64,000 nucleotides of DNA from Onthophagus taurus (taxonomy: Eukaryota > Arthropoda > Insecta > Coleoptera > Scarabaeidae): assembly GCF_036711975.1 (NCBI RefSeq), contig NC_091971.1, positions 27,287,501 to 27,351,500 of the forward strand, in the 5' to 3' direction. Under the pieces are notes generated by a model. It did not search any database. It had not been told where the DNA came from and worked only from the letters and a program-made list of their open reading frames with translations. Below, in pieces: positions 63,404 to 64,000 of this stretch; the stretch's first letter is position 1; the number at the start of each line of letters is the position of its first letter. The translations under genes and the position numbers were made by a program.

Positions 63404-64000
63404 CAATTAAGGTTGACTTCAAGTTCTCCGTTGAGGTCAAAGTAAAGGTCATTGTTCAGGTCAAGGTTACTGATCAATGTCATGGTCACTCAACGTGATC
63501 TTGACCTGAGGTGAGCTCAAAGTAAATCCAACCCGGTCATGCTCCACTCCGCCGGGAGCACCCGAGAAGAGCCATCACTCGACTTGATGTTTAGGTCAAG
63601 GTTACTGGTCAACGACCCCCTTTGCAATAGCCGATTCTGGAACCTCCTCCCAGAACCTCAGGACAAGGTCAAGGTCATGGTCACTTAGGTCAAGGTTACT
63701 GGTCAACGACCCCCTTTGCAATAGCCGATTCTGGAACCTCCTCCCAGAACCTTAGGACAAGGTCAAGGTCATGGTCACTCAACGTGACCTTGGCAGGTTG
63801 ACTTCAAGTTCTCCGTTGAGGTCAAAGTAAAGGTCATTGTTCAGGTCAAGGTTACTGATCAATGTCATGGTCACTCAACGTGATCTTGACCTGAGGTGAG
63901 CTCAAAGTAAATCCAACCCGGTCATGCTCCACTCCGCCGGGAGCACCCGAGAAGAGCCATCACTCGACTTGATGTTTAGGTCAAGGTTACTGGTCAACGA
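63404..64000 (-). repeat. Right terminal-repeat array of Maverick copy 2
   Basis: Reverse complement of the left terminal region. A 205 bp block starting GGTTGACTTCAAGTTC occurs at 63411 and, identical as far as visible, at 63796 (period 385 bp). Inside, a 94 bp unit beginning GGTCAAGGTTACTGG repeats at 63594 and 63688. The array runs off the window, so the true right end and target duplication are not visible. Confidence 0.85.

Larger units (their letters stand above)
48687..64000. mobile_element. Maverick/Polinton element, copy 2
   Basis: Left end AGTAGTAGAT at 48687 inserted in piggyBac; AG-starting ends are usual in Polintons. The terminal region (48687-49020) recurs inverted from 63404 to the window end. 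Genes: finger-polymerase B (+), integrase, two unknowns, ATPase, several small proteins and a phospholipase A2 protein (all -). A DD41D mariner is inserted at 61163-63183. The right end is not inside the window. Length at least 15.3 kb. Confidence 0.88.

Noticed and set aside
48720..64000. Repeats with regular spacing as a CRISPR array
   Set aside because: Eukaryotic context, repeats are adjacent or nested without unique spacers, and no cas genes are present.
1..64000. tRNA, rRNA or ordinary host genes
   Set aside because: I looked for A/B boxes, conserved rRNA words and housekeeping motifs on both strands and recognised none. Weak or diverged tRNAs could be missed by eye.

Overview
The window is animal DNA and almost certainly insect. 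It is AT-rich, its introns are short GT-AG introns of about 58-60 bp, and it is filled with transposon families typical of insects: jockey LINE, errantivirus-type and BEL/Pao LTR elements, P elements, piggyBac, DD41D mariners, PIF/Harbinger with MADF/BESS or SANT partners, and Maverick/Polinton. I cannot name the order. I recognise no ordinary host gene, rRNA or tRNA. The window reads as a 64 kb nested transposon graveyard.

Layout. 1-8760: a minus-strand Maverick remnant (copy 1), split by a solo LTR (207-5667, ATAT duplication) that itself holds a jockey-type LINE (307-5516). 9210-12880: Harbinger I with exact TAA target duplications, carrying a DD41D mariner and a MITE. 14.7-20.1 kb: fragments of an IS630-like transposase, a Ty3/gypsy RT, a DDE_Tnp_4 transposase, and an env tail with its LTR. 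20.1-20.7 kb: polymerase B copy 3. 21.4-26.0 kb: a decayed P element with a 746 bp foldback MITE inside. 26.1-30.0 kb: a SANT gene split by a Harbinger MITE and by Harbinger II. 30.6-36.3 kb: BEL/Pao gag, polymerase B copies 4 and 5, hAT and SANT fragments. 36.5-38.3 kb: a THAP/P-like gene abutting a mariner fragment. 39.2-43.7 kb: Harbingers III and IV. 43.7-47.4 kb: DUF7869-like, inverted BEL/Pao and Mutator-like fragments. 47363-48686: a piggyBac cut off by the insertion of Maverick copy 2.

Maverick copy 2 (48687 to beyond the window end) is the best preserved large element. Its inverted terminal region is dense in AGGTCA half-sites. On the plus strand it encodes a spliced C2H2-finger plus protein-primed polymerase B gene with three in-frame stops. 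On the minus strand lie a retroviral-type integrase with a chromodomain-like tail, two conserved unknowns, an A32/FtsK-HerA-type ATPase, a zinc-ribbon-like protein, a Pro-rich protein, a possible tandem-exon gene and a stand-alone parvovirus VP1-type phospholipase A2 protein. I see no double-jelly-roll capsid and no maturation protease.

The two points I would look at first are (i) an architecture shared by Harbingers II and III, in which the transposase and the MADF/BESS genes lie on opposite strands with each gene's intron containing an exon of the other, and (ii) the gene content, hormone-receptor-like terminal repeats and tandem exon cassette of Maverick copy 2.
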